From: Hyaloperonospora brassicae
Lineage: Eukaryota > Oomycota > Peronosporomycetes > Peronosporales > Peronosporaceae
Assembly (NCBI GenBank): GCA_947650285.1
Contig: CANTFL010001238.1
Coordinates: 1 to 64,000 of the forward strand
Length of the DNA: 64,000 nucleotides
Reading direction: 5' to 3'
The notes under the pieces are model-generated. The model did no database searches. It was given only the letters and a program-made list of their open reading frames with translations, and was not told the origin of the DNA. The translations under genes were made by a program, and so were the position numbers. Below are positions 36,736 through 47,377 of the stretch, piece after piece; the first letter of the stretch is position 1; every line of letters starts with the position of its first letter.

Positions 36736-38103
36736 GAAGTTAATCAAGTAAGACTTGCCTGAAATGTCTCTCTCTCCATCAGGGCGGGTCGTAGGCAAGA
36801 GAGCAGGAGTGCAAGGCGTGGGGGTAAAGGCAGTAGCTTACGTCAAATCTTCGAGAAGATGTCGGGAAGGCTGTGCTTGAAGAAGAGTAGGGCCCTGGAG
36901 ATAGTAGATTTGAGGGCCGGGAACGTAGCAGTATGCATCACTCGCGATAGGCCACACTCGCCCAGATCGTTGGAGCCAGCCCGTCCGGCTCCGTTTGTCG
37001 CACATGAAGCGAGGACCACGACGAATGCGCGCAGTCCCGACAGAGAGACAGACGGAATGCGCGCAGTCCCGAGTACAACGCCCTACGATCTTTCTCGAAA
37101 TTTCGAGGAAAGGTCTCGTCGTAGCGTTGTTGCTTGTTGTCGCATCTGACAGATATAAAACATGCATGACCCCGTGGACCCATCACTCTGTCCGATGGCG
37201 TCCGTGGCCCAATAGACATGTAATGACGCAGGATTCGCCGCAAAACATTCGGTCGAGTGAACTCAGGGCAGGTAGATGGTGTGCATGGGCGGCAAACGTG
37301 ACGTAAATGGTGACTGAGCGCTGTGCTGCGTCAGAATATCGTCTGCGAAGATTTTTAATACACTGCTAATGCCAGGCCGTCAGTTTGTTTGCTGATGGTA
37401 CCAATTTATACTCTTGAGAATTACACTTGCTCACGGTTTCTTATAATATTATGCCGGACTGATTTACTGGCTCAAAACAAGATGATCTAATAGAGGCACG
37501 GATGGAACTGTTAGTTATTTAGTTTTTAACATAGGGCACATAAGGGCCAAAAATGTCTATTTAGCTCACTTGCTGCCTCACTTGCTGCCATTGTATGCTC
37601 CCTTCTCGCCTCTCCCAAGCTGTGGGACATTTCTGTATTAACTAATTATATGCCGCAACTTCTCATGTTATTTAAGAACGAATACACATACCGGAAAGGC
37701 CATACGTTGGCTTCACAGATCAGATTTTGATGGCACGGCTGATCATTGATGAGGAACAACGAGGCGTGACACCTATAATTGTTGTTTTGTGTGAAATCGA
37801 GCTATAATAACGTAAGGACGGAGCTGACCTGGGTCTGGCATGACTTGCCTCCAGCACCAAACTTTTTGACAACGTCAAATGGACCCGTGTGCGAGGCGGC
37901 TCGCCGAAAATGATTAGTCGTCCGGACACACGCGTCATGCGGGGGCCATGAAGTTTATGTGGACCGCTCTGTAGACCGTGAATGTGATGCTTGGACCATG
38001 TGCTCATCTTCGGGATCGTAAAATCAAGACACGCAGGAGCACGAAACTTCAACGTGATGTGAAGATGCCAAGAGGTAAAGCTAACTGACTACACATTAGC
38101 GTG

Positions 38104-38118
38104 TATCTTACAAACGCA
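38104..38118. repeat. Left 15-bp direct repeat flanking G/C tract
   Basis: TATCTTACAAACGCA, identical to 38671-38685. The right arm of the inverted duplication has this sequence once (as reverse complement near 41230-41244), so one of the two copies came with the insertion. Confidence 0.95.
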
Positions 38119-38670
38119 GTTGGCGTTCTCCCCCCCCCCCAGTCCCTTCGGGGGTCCCCCCCCCCGCGGGGGGCCCCGCCGGCGGGGGGGGGGGCCCCCC
38201 CCCCCGGTGGGTGGGGCCCCCGGGGGGGGGGGGGGGGGGGTGGGGGGCTCCCCCCCCCCCCCGCCCCTTCCGGGGGTCCCCGCCCCGCCCGGGGGGGCCG
38301 CCGGGGGGGGGGGCGGCGCCCCCGGGGGGGGGGGGTGGGGGGGGGGGGGGAGGGGTGGGGGGCGGCGTCCCCCCCCCCCCCCGGCGCGTTCGCCGTCCCC
38401 CCCCCCGCCCGGGGGGGGGGGGGGGGGGGGGGGGGTTTGTTTTGTTGTTTGGCTGGGGGGTGGGGGTGTTGGTGGTGCGGGGGGGCGCCTGCCGCGGTCC
38501 TCGTTTCTCGGGGGGGCTGGGGGGGGTGGTGGGGGGTGGGTTTGGGGGGGGGGGGGGTTGGTTGGGGGGGTGGTTGGTCGGGGGGGGGGGGGCGGGGTTT
38601 TGTGGGCGGTTTGGTGGGCGGTCCTTTTTTTTTGGTTTTTTTTTTTTTTGTTTTTTTTTTTTGGTTTTTT
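38119..38670. other. G/C homopolymer tract, probable assembly artefact
   Basis: About 550 bp made almost only of C and G runs, followed by G/T-rich and T-rich sequence at the right end. It interrupts the left arm, is absent from the right arm, and is flanked by an exact 15-bp repeat. Homopolymer blocks of this kind are typical of low-quality sequence used to close a gap; a real insertion with target duplication is less likely. ORFs in it are not coding. Confidence 0.7.
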
Positions 38671-38685
38671 TATCTTACAAACGCA
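38671..38685. repeat. Right 15-bp direct repeat flanking G/C tract
   Basis: TATCTTACAAACGCA, the second copy of 38104-38118. Duplicate joining the G/C tract back to the arm. Confidence 0.95.
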
Positions 38686-39156
38686 TCGCGCTCAAGTATT
38701 GTATCAGCGTGCTTAAACCTGATCGAGAGCTTGCATTGTGAAATTGTCGACAAGGTTGAGAAAAAGCAAACTGGGCATCTACGTGAACAGTAGATTGCAA
38801 CGGCCGCTGTGAACGAATGCAAAAGGAGCTGTCGGCGAATCCTGGCAGGACGGGGAGACCTTCGTTGTTGTAGGATTGATGACGCACGCACGACACTTCG
38901 ATGGATACATCTGATAATGGAGAAGCAAGCACATAGCTGGCCACTTCTGCGAGTAGACACCAAACCCTGACGCAAAAACAAAGTTTGTACCTTCTGCTCG
39001 CAGGCACCATCTACCTGGGACGGGTTAAACATCCCCAACTGAAAGACTCCCTGTCCCCAAGTCTATCCCCAACTACACAAAGACACACAGTCAGTTATTT
39101 TTGGGTCGTAATTTGTGCTCGTCTTGACAGATGGCAAAACGACAGCGGTACATAGC

Positions 39157-40757
39157 CTTACTAATTGCGATCGATACATGTATATGTAAATTATTAAATA
39201 AGATCTATATATATGAATATATATATATAAAGGCTCCCCCTCACACCAGTGCTAAACGTTAGGTCTTAGCGTTTGGAAACAAACACCAAGAAATACGAGC
39301 TAAACTACGGCACTGACGTGAGACAAGTTCGATCCAAGGTGCTGCACTGACGTTGGACAAGTATGAGCCAAAGGACTACACTAACGTAGTACGGGTTCGA
39401 TCCAAGGTGCAGCACTGACAACATACAGGTTTGAGCTAGGTACGTGCTGCGAAGCTTACTATTCACCTTCATTCGATCCTATCGCTACTTATATATCTAC
39501 TGGATTCAGATTTCTGGATGGATATTCGTCAGCAAGACATAGACGGCTCGAATACGTATCGTCAGCAGTCCGAGGTTGATGGCAACTTGCGGCTTGGCGT
39601 GTCGGATGTATGTAGAAAGTCGATACTATGTGTGGCTACTACTAAGGCGAAGGACAGATGCGATTCTGAAGGGCACGACAGAAACTTAAGCCAGAGTCAA
39701 AATATATTGCACGTTGCTCATGGTAATGACAGCTATTTTGAGTCTAACTATTTGTAGAGTGAAGTGCAAGACTTTATTGACACGCGTGATCCGGACCTCG
39801 TGTCATGTTGTTGCTGCAGCTCACTGAGTGCGTACCGTAGTGCCTTCGTCTGCCGAAGCTCGAGCTATCAGTATCCATATACGCTCGAGGCTGGACAATT
39901 CATTCAACGAATAAGTGACTCTGTAATATATATTTACATGCGCCGAGTATCCGTTAGATATTAGTAGACAGCTGCGGTAACAACAGTGGCTTCGTTACCT
40001 TAGCATCTGCTGGTTGTAGACGTATTCGCCAGTCCACTGCATACCATTGACCCCGGAGCGCTTGAGTATATAAAATATTTAAAGAACAGGGTCACTTACG
40101 TACCTTTGCAACCTAGCACTCTTCATGACGTAGGCTTATCAGCAGCTTGAGAGCGACGGCGTATCCACACTGATTATCCAGTCATCCTGTCATTCACGAT
40201 ACAGATATGCCCAACGTTAGATCGCAGCTACATACTGTCATCGTTTGTAGCGACATGCGCGTCGGAAAAGAATCACAAGACTATCATGCTGAGCAAAACA
40301 GTCTGTCACTTCCCTATAATTCTTGTCTTGTGAGCTCCTTCTAGATCCTGGCGTTGTCCACTGACCCCTGTACATCAACGACATAGGTGACATACTAGTA
40401 TGCAAAACCGATACCATTTATATCTTGTTGCCAGAAAGTGTGCTCAGTCGCAGGACAGCTCGTCAGCTTTTACATATCGCCCTGAAGTTGCAGAAGAAGT
40501 GATTAGCTACTTGTTAGAGCCTCAGTTTGTATGCCGTAGGCGGATTACGGTCCTACCTTATTCCGATGATTTCGTTAACGTAGGTCCGCGTACATTCAGA
40601 GATAATTGATTGCGGCTAGAGGTGACACATTGCATGCAAGGCTCGGCTTTATGGGCTCGTTCGCCTCCTCTTGAAACGGCGGGGACCCGGGCAGGGTCGT
40701 GGTTTTTTCTATAAGCTTGATTGTGTTCTTTGAGCTTCTCTTAGCGTAAAACTCGGT
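39157..40757. other. Spacer of the inverted duplication
   Basis: 1601 bp of single-copy sequence between the arms. It holds a TA-rich stretch (39180-39230), a 34-bp tandem array (39311-39446) and short ORFs at 39518-39757, 39764-39964 and 40400-40609 without recognised domains. No mobile-element ends were seen. Confidence 0.7.
39311..39446 (+). repeat. 34-bp tandem repeat, four units, with B-box-like motif
   Basis: Four consecutive 34-bp units start at 39311, 39345, 39379 and 39413, each beginning CACT(G/A)AC. Units 1 and 3 contain GTTCGATCCAAGGTG, resembling a polymerase III B-box; units 2 and 4 have diverged to TATGAGCC and TTTGAGCT. No A-box was identified. Confidence 0.75.
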
Positions 40758-42611
40758 GCTATGTACCGCTGTCGTTTTGCCATCTGTCAAGACGAGCACA
40801 AATTACGACCCAAAAATAACTGACTGTGTGTCTTTGTGTAGTTGGGGATAGACTTGGGGACAGGGAGTCTTTCAGTTGGGGATGTTTAACCCGTCCCAGG
40901 TAGATGGTATCTGCGAGCAGAAGGTACAAACTTTGTTTTTGCGTCAGGGTTTGGTGTCTACTCGCAGAAGTGGCCAGCTATGTGCTTGCTTCTCCATTAT
41001 CAGATGTATCCATCGAAGTGTCGTGCGTGCGTCATCAATCCTACAACAACGAAGGTCTCCCCGTCCTGCCAGGATTCGCCGACAGCTCCTTTTGCATTCG
41101 TTCACAGCGGCCGTTGCAATCTACTGTTCACGTAGATGCCCAGTTTGCTTTTTCTCAACCTTGTCGACAATTTCACAATGCAAGCTCTCGATCAGGTTTA
41201 AGCACGCTGATACAATACTTGAGCGCGATGCGTTTGTAAGATACACGCTAATGTGTAGTCAGTTAGCTTTACCTCTTGGCATCTTCACATCACGTTGAAG
41301 TTTCGTGCTCCTGCGTGTCTTGATTTTACGATCCCGAAGATGAGCACATGGTCCAAGCATCACATTCACGGTCTACAGAGCGGTCCACATAAACTTCATG
41401 GCCCCCGCATGACGCGTGTGTCCGGACGACTAATCATTTTCGGCGAGCCGCCTCGCACACGGGTCCATTTGACGTTGTCAAAAAGTTTGGTGCTGGAGGC
41501 AAGTCATGCCAGACCCAGGTCAGCTCCGTCCTTACGTTATTATAGCTCGATTTCACACAAAACAACAATTATAGGTGTCACGCCTCGTTGTTCCTCATCA
41601 ATGATCAGCCGTGCCATCAAAATCTGATCTGTGAAGCCAACGTATGGCCTTTCCGGTATGTGTATTCGTTCTTAAATAACATGAGAAGTTGCGGCATATA
41701 ATTAGTTAATACAGAAATGTCCCACAGCTTGGGAGAGGCGAGAAGGGAGCATACAATGGCAGCAAGTGAGGCAGCAAGTGAGCTAAATAGACATTTTTGG
41801 CCCTTATGTGCCCTATGTTAAAAACTAAATAACTAACAGTTCCATCCGTGCCTCTATTAGATCATCTTGTTTTGAGCCAGTAAATCAGTCCGGCATAATA
41901 TTATAAGAAACCGTGAGCAAGTGTAATTCTCAAGAGTATAAATTGGTACCATCAGCAAACAAACTGACGGCCTGGCATTAGCAGTGTATTAAAAATCTTC
42001 GCAGACGATATTCTGACGCAGCACAGCGCTCAGTCACCATTTACGTCACGTTTGCCGCCCATGCACACCATCTACCTGCCCTGAGTTCACTCGACCGAAT
42101 GTTTTGCGGCGAATCCTGCGTCATTACATGTCTATTGGGCCACGGACGCCATCGGACAGAGTGATGGGTCCACGGGGTCATGCATGTTTTATATCTGTCA
42201 GATGCGACAACAAGCAACAACGCTACGACGAGACCTTTCCTCGAAATTTCGAGAAAGATCGTAGGGCGTTGTACTCGGGACTGCGCGCATTCCGTCTGTC
42301 TCTCTGTCGGGACTGCGCGCATTCGTCGTGGTCCTCGCTTCATGTGCGACAAACGGAGCCGGACGGGCTGGCTCCAACGATCTGGGCGAGTGTGGCCTAT
42401 CGCGAGTGATGCATACTGCTACGTTCCCGGCCCTCAAATCTACTATCTCCAGGGCCCTACTCTTCTTCAAGCACAGCCTTCCCGACATCTTCTCGAAGAT
42501 TTGACGTAAGCTACTGCCTTTACCCCCACGCCTTGCACTCCTGCTCTCTTGCCTACGACCCGCCCTGATGGAGAGAGAGACATTTCAGGCAAGTCTTACT
42601 TGATTAACTTC

Positions 42612-42627
42612 GGCCATTCTACAACTC
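42612..42627 (+). promoter_or_regulatory. Oomycete-type initiator, right effector copy
   Basis: GGCCATTCTACAACTC matches the CATTYYNCAW core of the oomycete initiator and lies about 60-75 nt before the ATG at 42687. It supports that ATG over the upstream in-frame ATG at 42549. Confidence 0.5.
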
Positions 42628-42686
42628 GCCTCCAAGAGCTACCACCACAACAACTTCCACCGCCTCCTGCCGATTCGACCCTCATC

Positions 42687-43118
42687 ATGCGCGTATCGTA
42701 TCTTGCGTACCTCTCGGCCGCGGCAATCGTCTGCCTCTGGGCCCGTGGCGACGCCTTTGCAGTAGAGTCTGCGAACACGTTGTCGTCTATCGAGACTCCG
42801 CCCGCGCCGGCCCACCGCAAGCTTCATGCAGCTGTCACCTTTGAAGAAACGCAAGGTCTGAGGGGATCGAGCCCCCCGACGGGCAAGGAGTACGACAGCG
42901 AAGACGACGACGACGACAGCAGCAGTATTGAAAGCACGGACAGCAGAGAAAGTATCGACAGCAGTGACATCGAGGGGAAGTGGGAGTTTCGGGAGAAAAA
43001 GGCGAGGGAAGCTGAAAAGGCGAAGGAGGCTGAAAAGGCGAAGGAGGAAGCCGCAAAGCCCAAGGAGCAGTCGGATCCGACCGATGGGCTTAAGGGTGGC
43101 CGGCCTTCCGACAAATAG
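42687..43118 (+). CDS. Secreted QGLR-type effector candidate, right copy
   Basis: A 143-residue version of the protein in the left arm. Signal peptide at 1 to about 25, QGLRGS at 56-61, acidic run SEDDDDD near 70, Ser/Asp-rich segment with repeated ES.DSRESIDSSD, and a Lys/Glu/Ala-rich helical tail. Here the hexapeptide EAEKAK is present as two tandem units encoded by an 18-bp duplication (43010-43045 region), against one in the left copy. The two copies are otherwise identical in sequence. Start chosen as for the left copy: ATG directly at the signal peptide, initiator 60-75 nt upstream. It points outward, towards the copia/gypsy nest. Both copies are intact, so both may be expressed unless they are two alleles joined in assembly. 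Confidence 0.75.
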   Translation: MRVSYLAYLSAAAIVCLWARGDAFAVESANTLSSIETPPAPAHRKLHAAVTFEETQGLRGSSPPTGKEYDSEDDDDDSSSIESTDSRESIDSSDIEGKWEFREKKAREAEKAKEAEKAKEEAAKPKEQSDPTDGLKGGRPSDK

Positions 43119-43842
43119 CCTTGCACGGTGCACGAGCATGGGAAGCGCTCTAGCTCCAAGGGCTGCGTCCAGATCTGCAAGGAACTCAGTGGTCATCCTC
43201 AACGCCATGAACACTTGTGTGTTTCAGTGAGACCCCACAATCCAGTAGCTTTCAGATAATCAGGTATCGAATCAATATAACTTTACTACGTCATTTTGTT
43301 TTGCAATGCTTTGGATGCGTCATGCATGGCGTAGGGCCGTCATAGTTGTTGCAAGTGTGTTAGTGAGATTTGGTCGTAGACCTCTCGCTGGGTTCGTCCA
43401 TGTAGCAGAAACGCTATGGGCGCTGAAAGCGTCGCGCAATTGCACTGCTGCGACTGTACTGTAGAGATGCCGACGGCACTTAGGAAGGGGCGCGTCGCAA
43501 GAGAAAAGTGCATCGGTCGGATCCGGAAGGGCTCCTACGACGCCATGCACACTCACGTTGGGGTAGTTCACATGCATCTGGAACACTCCCTTCATTTACG
43601 CCAATCGGTAGCAAAATCGTACGGCGTAAGTCGTGGGCGAGTGCGCCAAAGCCGCTAATGTAAGAATCACTGCACGATGTCAACCTGACGATGCATGTTG
43701 CAAAATAGGCAATGAACGCACCGTTCGCTTGAATCGGATAGTTGCATTTACGTTCCGTAGAACAACGAGGTGGTACGACGCAGCAGAAATCGCCAAGAGG
43801 CCGTGTCTGCCGCTCGTCTGGGGCGGCTGCAATTCGCGCGGC

Positions 43843-44004
43843 ATGCAGACCCCGACCTCAATAATTCACGGACAGTACTTTTTACTTTGCCTCTGGGTCC
43901 TCCTTGCCGCCACCCTTCGACAGAGTGTTGTATGTAACAGTTCGGGCTGGCCAGACACAGAAGTACGAACGAACGTCTTAGCTGAACAGCAATGCGATGT
44001 TTAA
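43843..44004 (+). pseudogene. Short ORF with signal-peptide-like start, right copy
   Basis: Right-arm counterpart of 35361-35522: 53 codons with a hydrophobic core (YFLLCLWVLLAATL) and no effector motif. The following frames are closed by stops. Kept as a possible broken secreted-protein gene. Confidence 0.25.
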
Positions 44005-44650
44005 AAAGACTGAACATTGCTGACTTACGCGAATATACTTAGAGCTTTGTCTGCCTTCTGTGGCGAGCAGCGATCCGTGCGTTCACACACACGCCAGTGA
44101 TCAAGAAACCTGTGGCACCAGCGACTTGTACGAAAATGGCAACGATAGAGCAAAGTAGAACTTGTCGTGCAGTCCAACGCGTACGTGCGCACTCACACGC
44201 CGCTTCAGATGCAGAACCGTAGAAGGGCTTCGTGTATTGACTTTTCCAGGCAGTTCTCAACTGCCATAAATTGTCGCGGTATAGTGATGGGATGGTATCG
44301 TGCAGCTGGATCGGTACATTACGGCTGGAGAGCAGTCGAGACCGTTCACAGGACGGAAGTGCGCTGTCGCAGGAGTGACGACGCGCGGCGCAAGACCATG
44401 CCAGCCGTCATTATACCGAGTGAGCCCGTTTTATGTCGTCGACATTAAAAATGGGTCAATGCGAATATTATCTTACTTGATCATATTCTCGCGCATCTGC
44501 TTTACTTTGTTGTCGGTATTAGAGAAATATCAAATTCGAAGATAACGTTTGTTCACGGCTCCATTCGTTTATTGACATAGACGCCATTGTATCACCCAAC
44601 GATACCACCGGTCGCCGTTTGACGCGCGCAATAAGAAGTAAGTTTTGGAT

Positions 44651-44813
44651 TGTTAGCTTTAACAAATGCACTCGTGCGCAGTTGGATTGATAAAAATGTT
44701 AGATTAATATACTTTTGAGTCGTCAATATACAAAATATGCTTGCAAAAAACTTGAACATCAACCGATGGAAATTGTCTTTCTGCTTATCCCACACGGCAT
44801 CACGTATTGGGAC
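44651..44813 (-). repeat. 3' LTR of copia element, outer part
   Basis: Aligns with the first part of the LTR at 58690: TTAAC..ATGCACTCGTGC, ACAAAATAT.CTTGCA, CTTGAACAT..ACCGATG and ACGGCATCACGTAT occur in the same order. The alignment stops where the gypsy LTR begins. Confidence 0.8.
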
Positions 44814-45254
44814 TATAACAGGGTAGCCCATTACATGACATTGTCATTAGATAGAAAATGACAATAAACAATATTACGATGAATATTCTTTCAACAATAT
44901 TACTAAGCATAGTGATATTGTAGAAATGAACGAAGGGTCTTCTCGTTGTTTATGTTGAGACGATGTCAGCCAACCAATCGCTGCTAGACGCGCGCAATGG
45001 GTGGTGAGGAGGCGTCATCATATGTTTAGTGAGATTAATGTAATTAAGTCAGGACGAACAAGAGAAACAAGAGTTATAGAACTTAATTGCATTAAATGAC
45101 AGTTTTACTTTCACCACGACTAGAGTCTTCGACTTAGTCGCTTACCTTCCTCTGTATTAGTATAATACACAGCAGGGCACTGACCATCACTGTTGTCAGT
45201 GAAAGTTAACTCCGTACTGATAGACCAGTACGGAGTTGTCGGTGCCCCATTACA
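44814..45254 (+). repeat. 5' LTR of the nested gypsy element
   Basis: 441 bp. Starts TATAACAGGGTAGCCCATTA (mutated from TGTAACGGGG) and ends GCCCCATTACA. Contains the core as GACGCGCGCAATGGGTGG near 44988. Differs from the 3' LTR at about four positions over the central 390 bp. Confidence 0.9.
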
Positions 45255-45256
45255 CC

Positions 45257-45272
45257 AGGTAGCACTTTGTAG
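45257..45272 (+). promoter_or_regulatory. Primer-binding site, nested gypsy element
   Basis: AGGTAGCACTTTGTAG, two bases after the LTR end. It equals the site of the left element except that the first T is changed to A, which breaks the TGG pairing with tRNA CCA. Confidence 0.6.
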
Positions 45273-45300
45273 TCCGAGGACCACAATCACACTACCCAAC

Positions 45301-46283
45301 ATGAACATGTTGGACGATGAAGAAGGCGACAGCTTTCACGGAACCCATAAAACCTACTCCTATTTGAGCGATTTCGAATGGAGTGCGATCGAACGAATGA
45401 GTTCGACCGTTGGCGAAGAAGCTTTCTGGGCCATGCTATCCTCAAGGGATAGGGACCTTCAGCATGCCGTCATCAGCAAGCCCTTGCAACTAGAACTTGA
45501 TGAGTCACGAGCGCAGGTGACCTTGTTGCAAATACAAGATCAACAGTGGACTGGAACTCTAAGACAACAACAGTCTCAGTCCGCAGAGTCGATGCGCGAG
45601 CATTGACGGGAATATTTATAGCTAGATACCTGTAAAACTCGGGAGTCGAGGAAGACTCCAGGTTTAGACAGTTTGTCGAGGTACCCGGTGCCATCGAGGC
45701 CCGTCGCATCGACGATGAGCAAATGCAAGTCGCATTTTCATAGTCATTCTCGGCAGGGGACGCCAGGAACTGGTTTTTCAATTTAAAGTTGCACGACCCA
45801 AACGTGTTTGGGTAGTTAAGGATCGTCAAGACCCTGCTCGGCGAAACGTTTGAGCCGCCAAGGACAGATTGTATGACTCTATCAGAGCTCCTGCAACTAA
45901 ATTTGGGTAAGCGTAAAGTTCACGCTTACACCCGGCATGTGCGATTCCTTACAAGTTGCATGGTAGCGAATTCTGTGAGTGAATTTGTGTTGATCACAAT
46001 ATTCATTTGAGGTCTTGCAGATGGTCCCGTTAGGGACCTCCATCTCCGCAGAGATATCAAGACGCTCTCGGATGCAATCAACACTGCGGAGCAGAAAGTA
46101 TTTAGTGTGAAACGGGCTCACACTACGTTGATCCCTGATCGTCAACCGAGAAGACCAGCGGTCGGAGGTCCAGAGCCAATGGATCTCAGTTATCTCGAGG
46201 GCGAGAAACCTCGCCCTGCGAATGACAAGCGATCTCTGAGATGCCATCGCTGTCACAAACTGGGCCACTACGCATACGAATGA
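45301..46283 (+). pseudogene. Gag of nested gypsy element, broken
   Basis: Starts ATGAACATG at 45301 and is open for 101 codons to a TGA at 45604-45606, covering the N-terminus and the Gln-rich coiled coil. Capsid-like sequence continues in shifted frames (for example SEFVLITIFI near 45980). The CCHC zinc knuckle RCHRCHKLGHYAYE is present at 46242-46280, but the codon for its last Cys reads TGA (46281-46283). The intact left copy of the capsid shows what has been lost. Role when intact: assembly of the virus-like particle and packaging of element RNA. Confidence 0.8.
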
Positions 46284-46689
46284 AGTCTCCCCCGCTCAGG
46301 ACCCCGCGGTGTTGAGCGTAGCAATCGGCTACCAGACAGGAAGACTGGAGGACGAAGGCCCGACGCTGTTGCAAAGCCACAAAAGCGAGGCGGACCGCCA
46401 AAAAATGGACGGACTCAGTAAGGGCGGAGCGCCCGACTGACCCAGCAACATCAAGAGGATTTGCAAATCTCTTGACGAAGGTTGCTTCCGACACACAGTC
46501 ACTGTGTGTCTCTGCACAGAGCAATAAGGGGATTCATATCACCTCGATATTAAAAGTGACAAAGAACTTGTCACTTCTTACCATATTTGACCGTGGGCCG
46601 TCAAGAATTTTTCGTTCGTCGCCAGTCACAAGAGGCTGGAAGACTTAACTTCGTCGGAGCGGGAGATCCCTCCAACGAAGATGACGGTG

Positions 46690-46860
46690 CGCCTAGCGAC
46701 AGGCGCATCGATCACTGTGAAGAAACGTGTAGTAGGAATACACTATGTGTTAAAGGCAAAACAGTACGATGATGCCATTATCGTACTGGATTTTCATGGC
46801 AAGTTTGAAGTCATCCTAGATCTTCCTTGGCTAAGGAGATAAAAACCAAGGGTGAGCTGG
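46690..46860 (+). pseudogene. Aspartic protease remnant, nested gypsy element
   Basis: Reads KRVVGIHYVLKAKQYDDAII, then VLDFHGKFEVILDLPWL, the second half of the retropepsin domain of gypsy elements. The catalytic D[ST]G cannot be read cleanly upstream, and a TAA follows PWLRR. It lies between the gag knuckle and reverse transcriptase as expected. The enzyme would process the gag-pol polyprotein. Confidence 0.55.
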
Positions 46861-47377
46861 CAGCATCAATCAGTAAACATATCTGCCACTTGTTCATCAT
46901 ATGGCCATCTGATGAACGTCTTGGAACGCACACTATCGTGCGGGTGTATTGCGAGTGAGTGCGATGGCCTCACTTGTGGTAAGGTCGTTAGCACGACTGT
47001 ACAAGACCGCATGCAGATGATCACTACGCTGTAGATAAATCTTGCGGCGACCGTGCATTTGCACAGGTAGTGCCGAAGGTCCAATACTTGAAGACGAGAG
47101 AAAACGAGACAGGGGATGCTTGCCGGAGAGGTAGAATTCGAGATAGAATAAACCCGTTGTCGATGATTGGCAACACGGAGGTTATAGGTCAACTAGGAAG
47201 TCGACCGTAGGCAATCGTTACCTGACAGGGGTTGCAAAGCCACTGTCAGGAGACGTGGAGGAAAAGGATCCCCACTTATTTGATGAAGACGTTCGTCAAG
47301 TGGTCAATGCTGAGGAAGAAAGTACCCCGATTTCCGTGGATGTGACATCCCATAAATTAATTTAGGCATTTTATGTC

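Larger units (their letters stand above)
34741..39156. repeat. Left arm of large inverted duplication
   Basis: Reverse complement of 40758-44624. The arm is 4416 bp, of which 567 bp is an insertion (38119-38685) absent from the other arm. The remaining 3849 bp differs from the right arm's 3867 bp by exactly the 18-bp unit seen in the effector gene. Translated ORFs from both arms agree throughout; the only substitutions I found are two adjacent bases at 39004-39005. It carries one effector gene. The rest of the arm (ORFs at 35361-35732, 36838-37167, 37720-38052 and others) has no recognised gene. Confidence 0.95.
40758..44624. repeat. Right arm of large inverted duplication
   Basis: 3867 bp, the reverse complement of the left arm without its G/C insertion and with one extra 18-bp unit in the effector gene. 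Inner edge GCTATGTACCG, outer edge CGCCGTTTGACG. Apart from the effector, ORFs at 40876-41298, 41295-41627 and 42180-42509 are open in both arms only because the sequence is duplicated; none has a recognised domain. Confidence 0.95.

Noticed and set aside
38101..38793. Three overlapping long ORFs rich in Gly and Pro
   Set aside because: They exist only because of G/C homopolymers in the probable artefact tract; all frames are open there.
39311..39446. CRISPR-like array
   Set aside because: Units are directly adjacent without spacers, and the genome is eukaryotic.
40876..41627. ORFs of 140, 111 and 110 codons in the right arm, with mirrors at 37720-39038
   Set aside because: No domain; presence in both arms reflects the duplication and is not independent conservation. 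One has a weak signal-like start but overlaps another frame.
34741..44624. Inverted duplication as a DNA transposon with long terminal inverted repeats
   Set aside because: The spacer encodes no transposase, the arms contain an ordinary gene, and no target duplication is visible at the outer edges.
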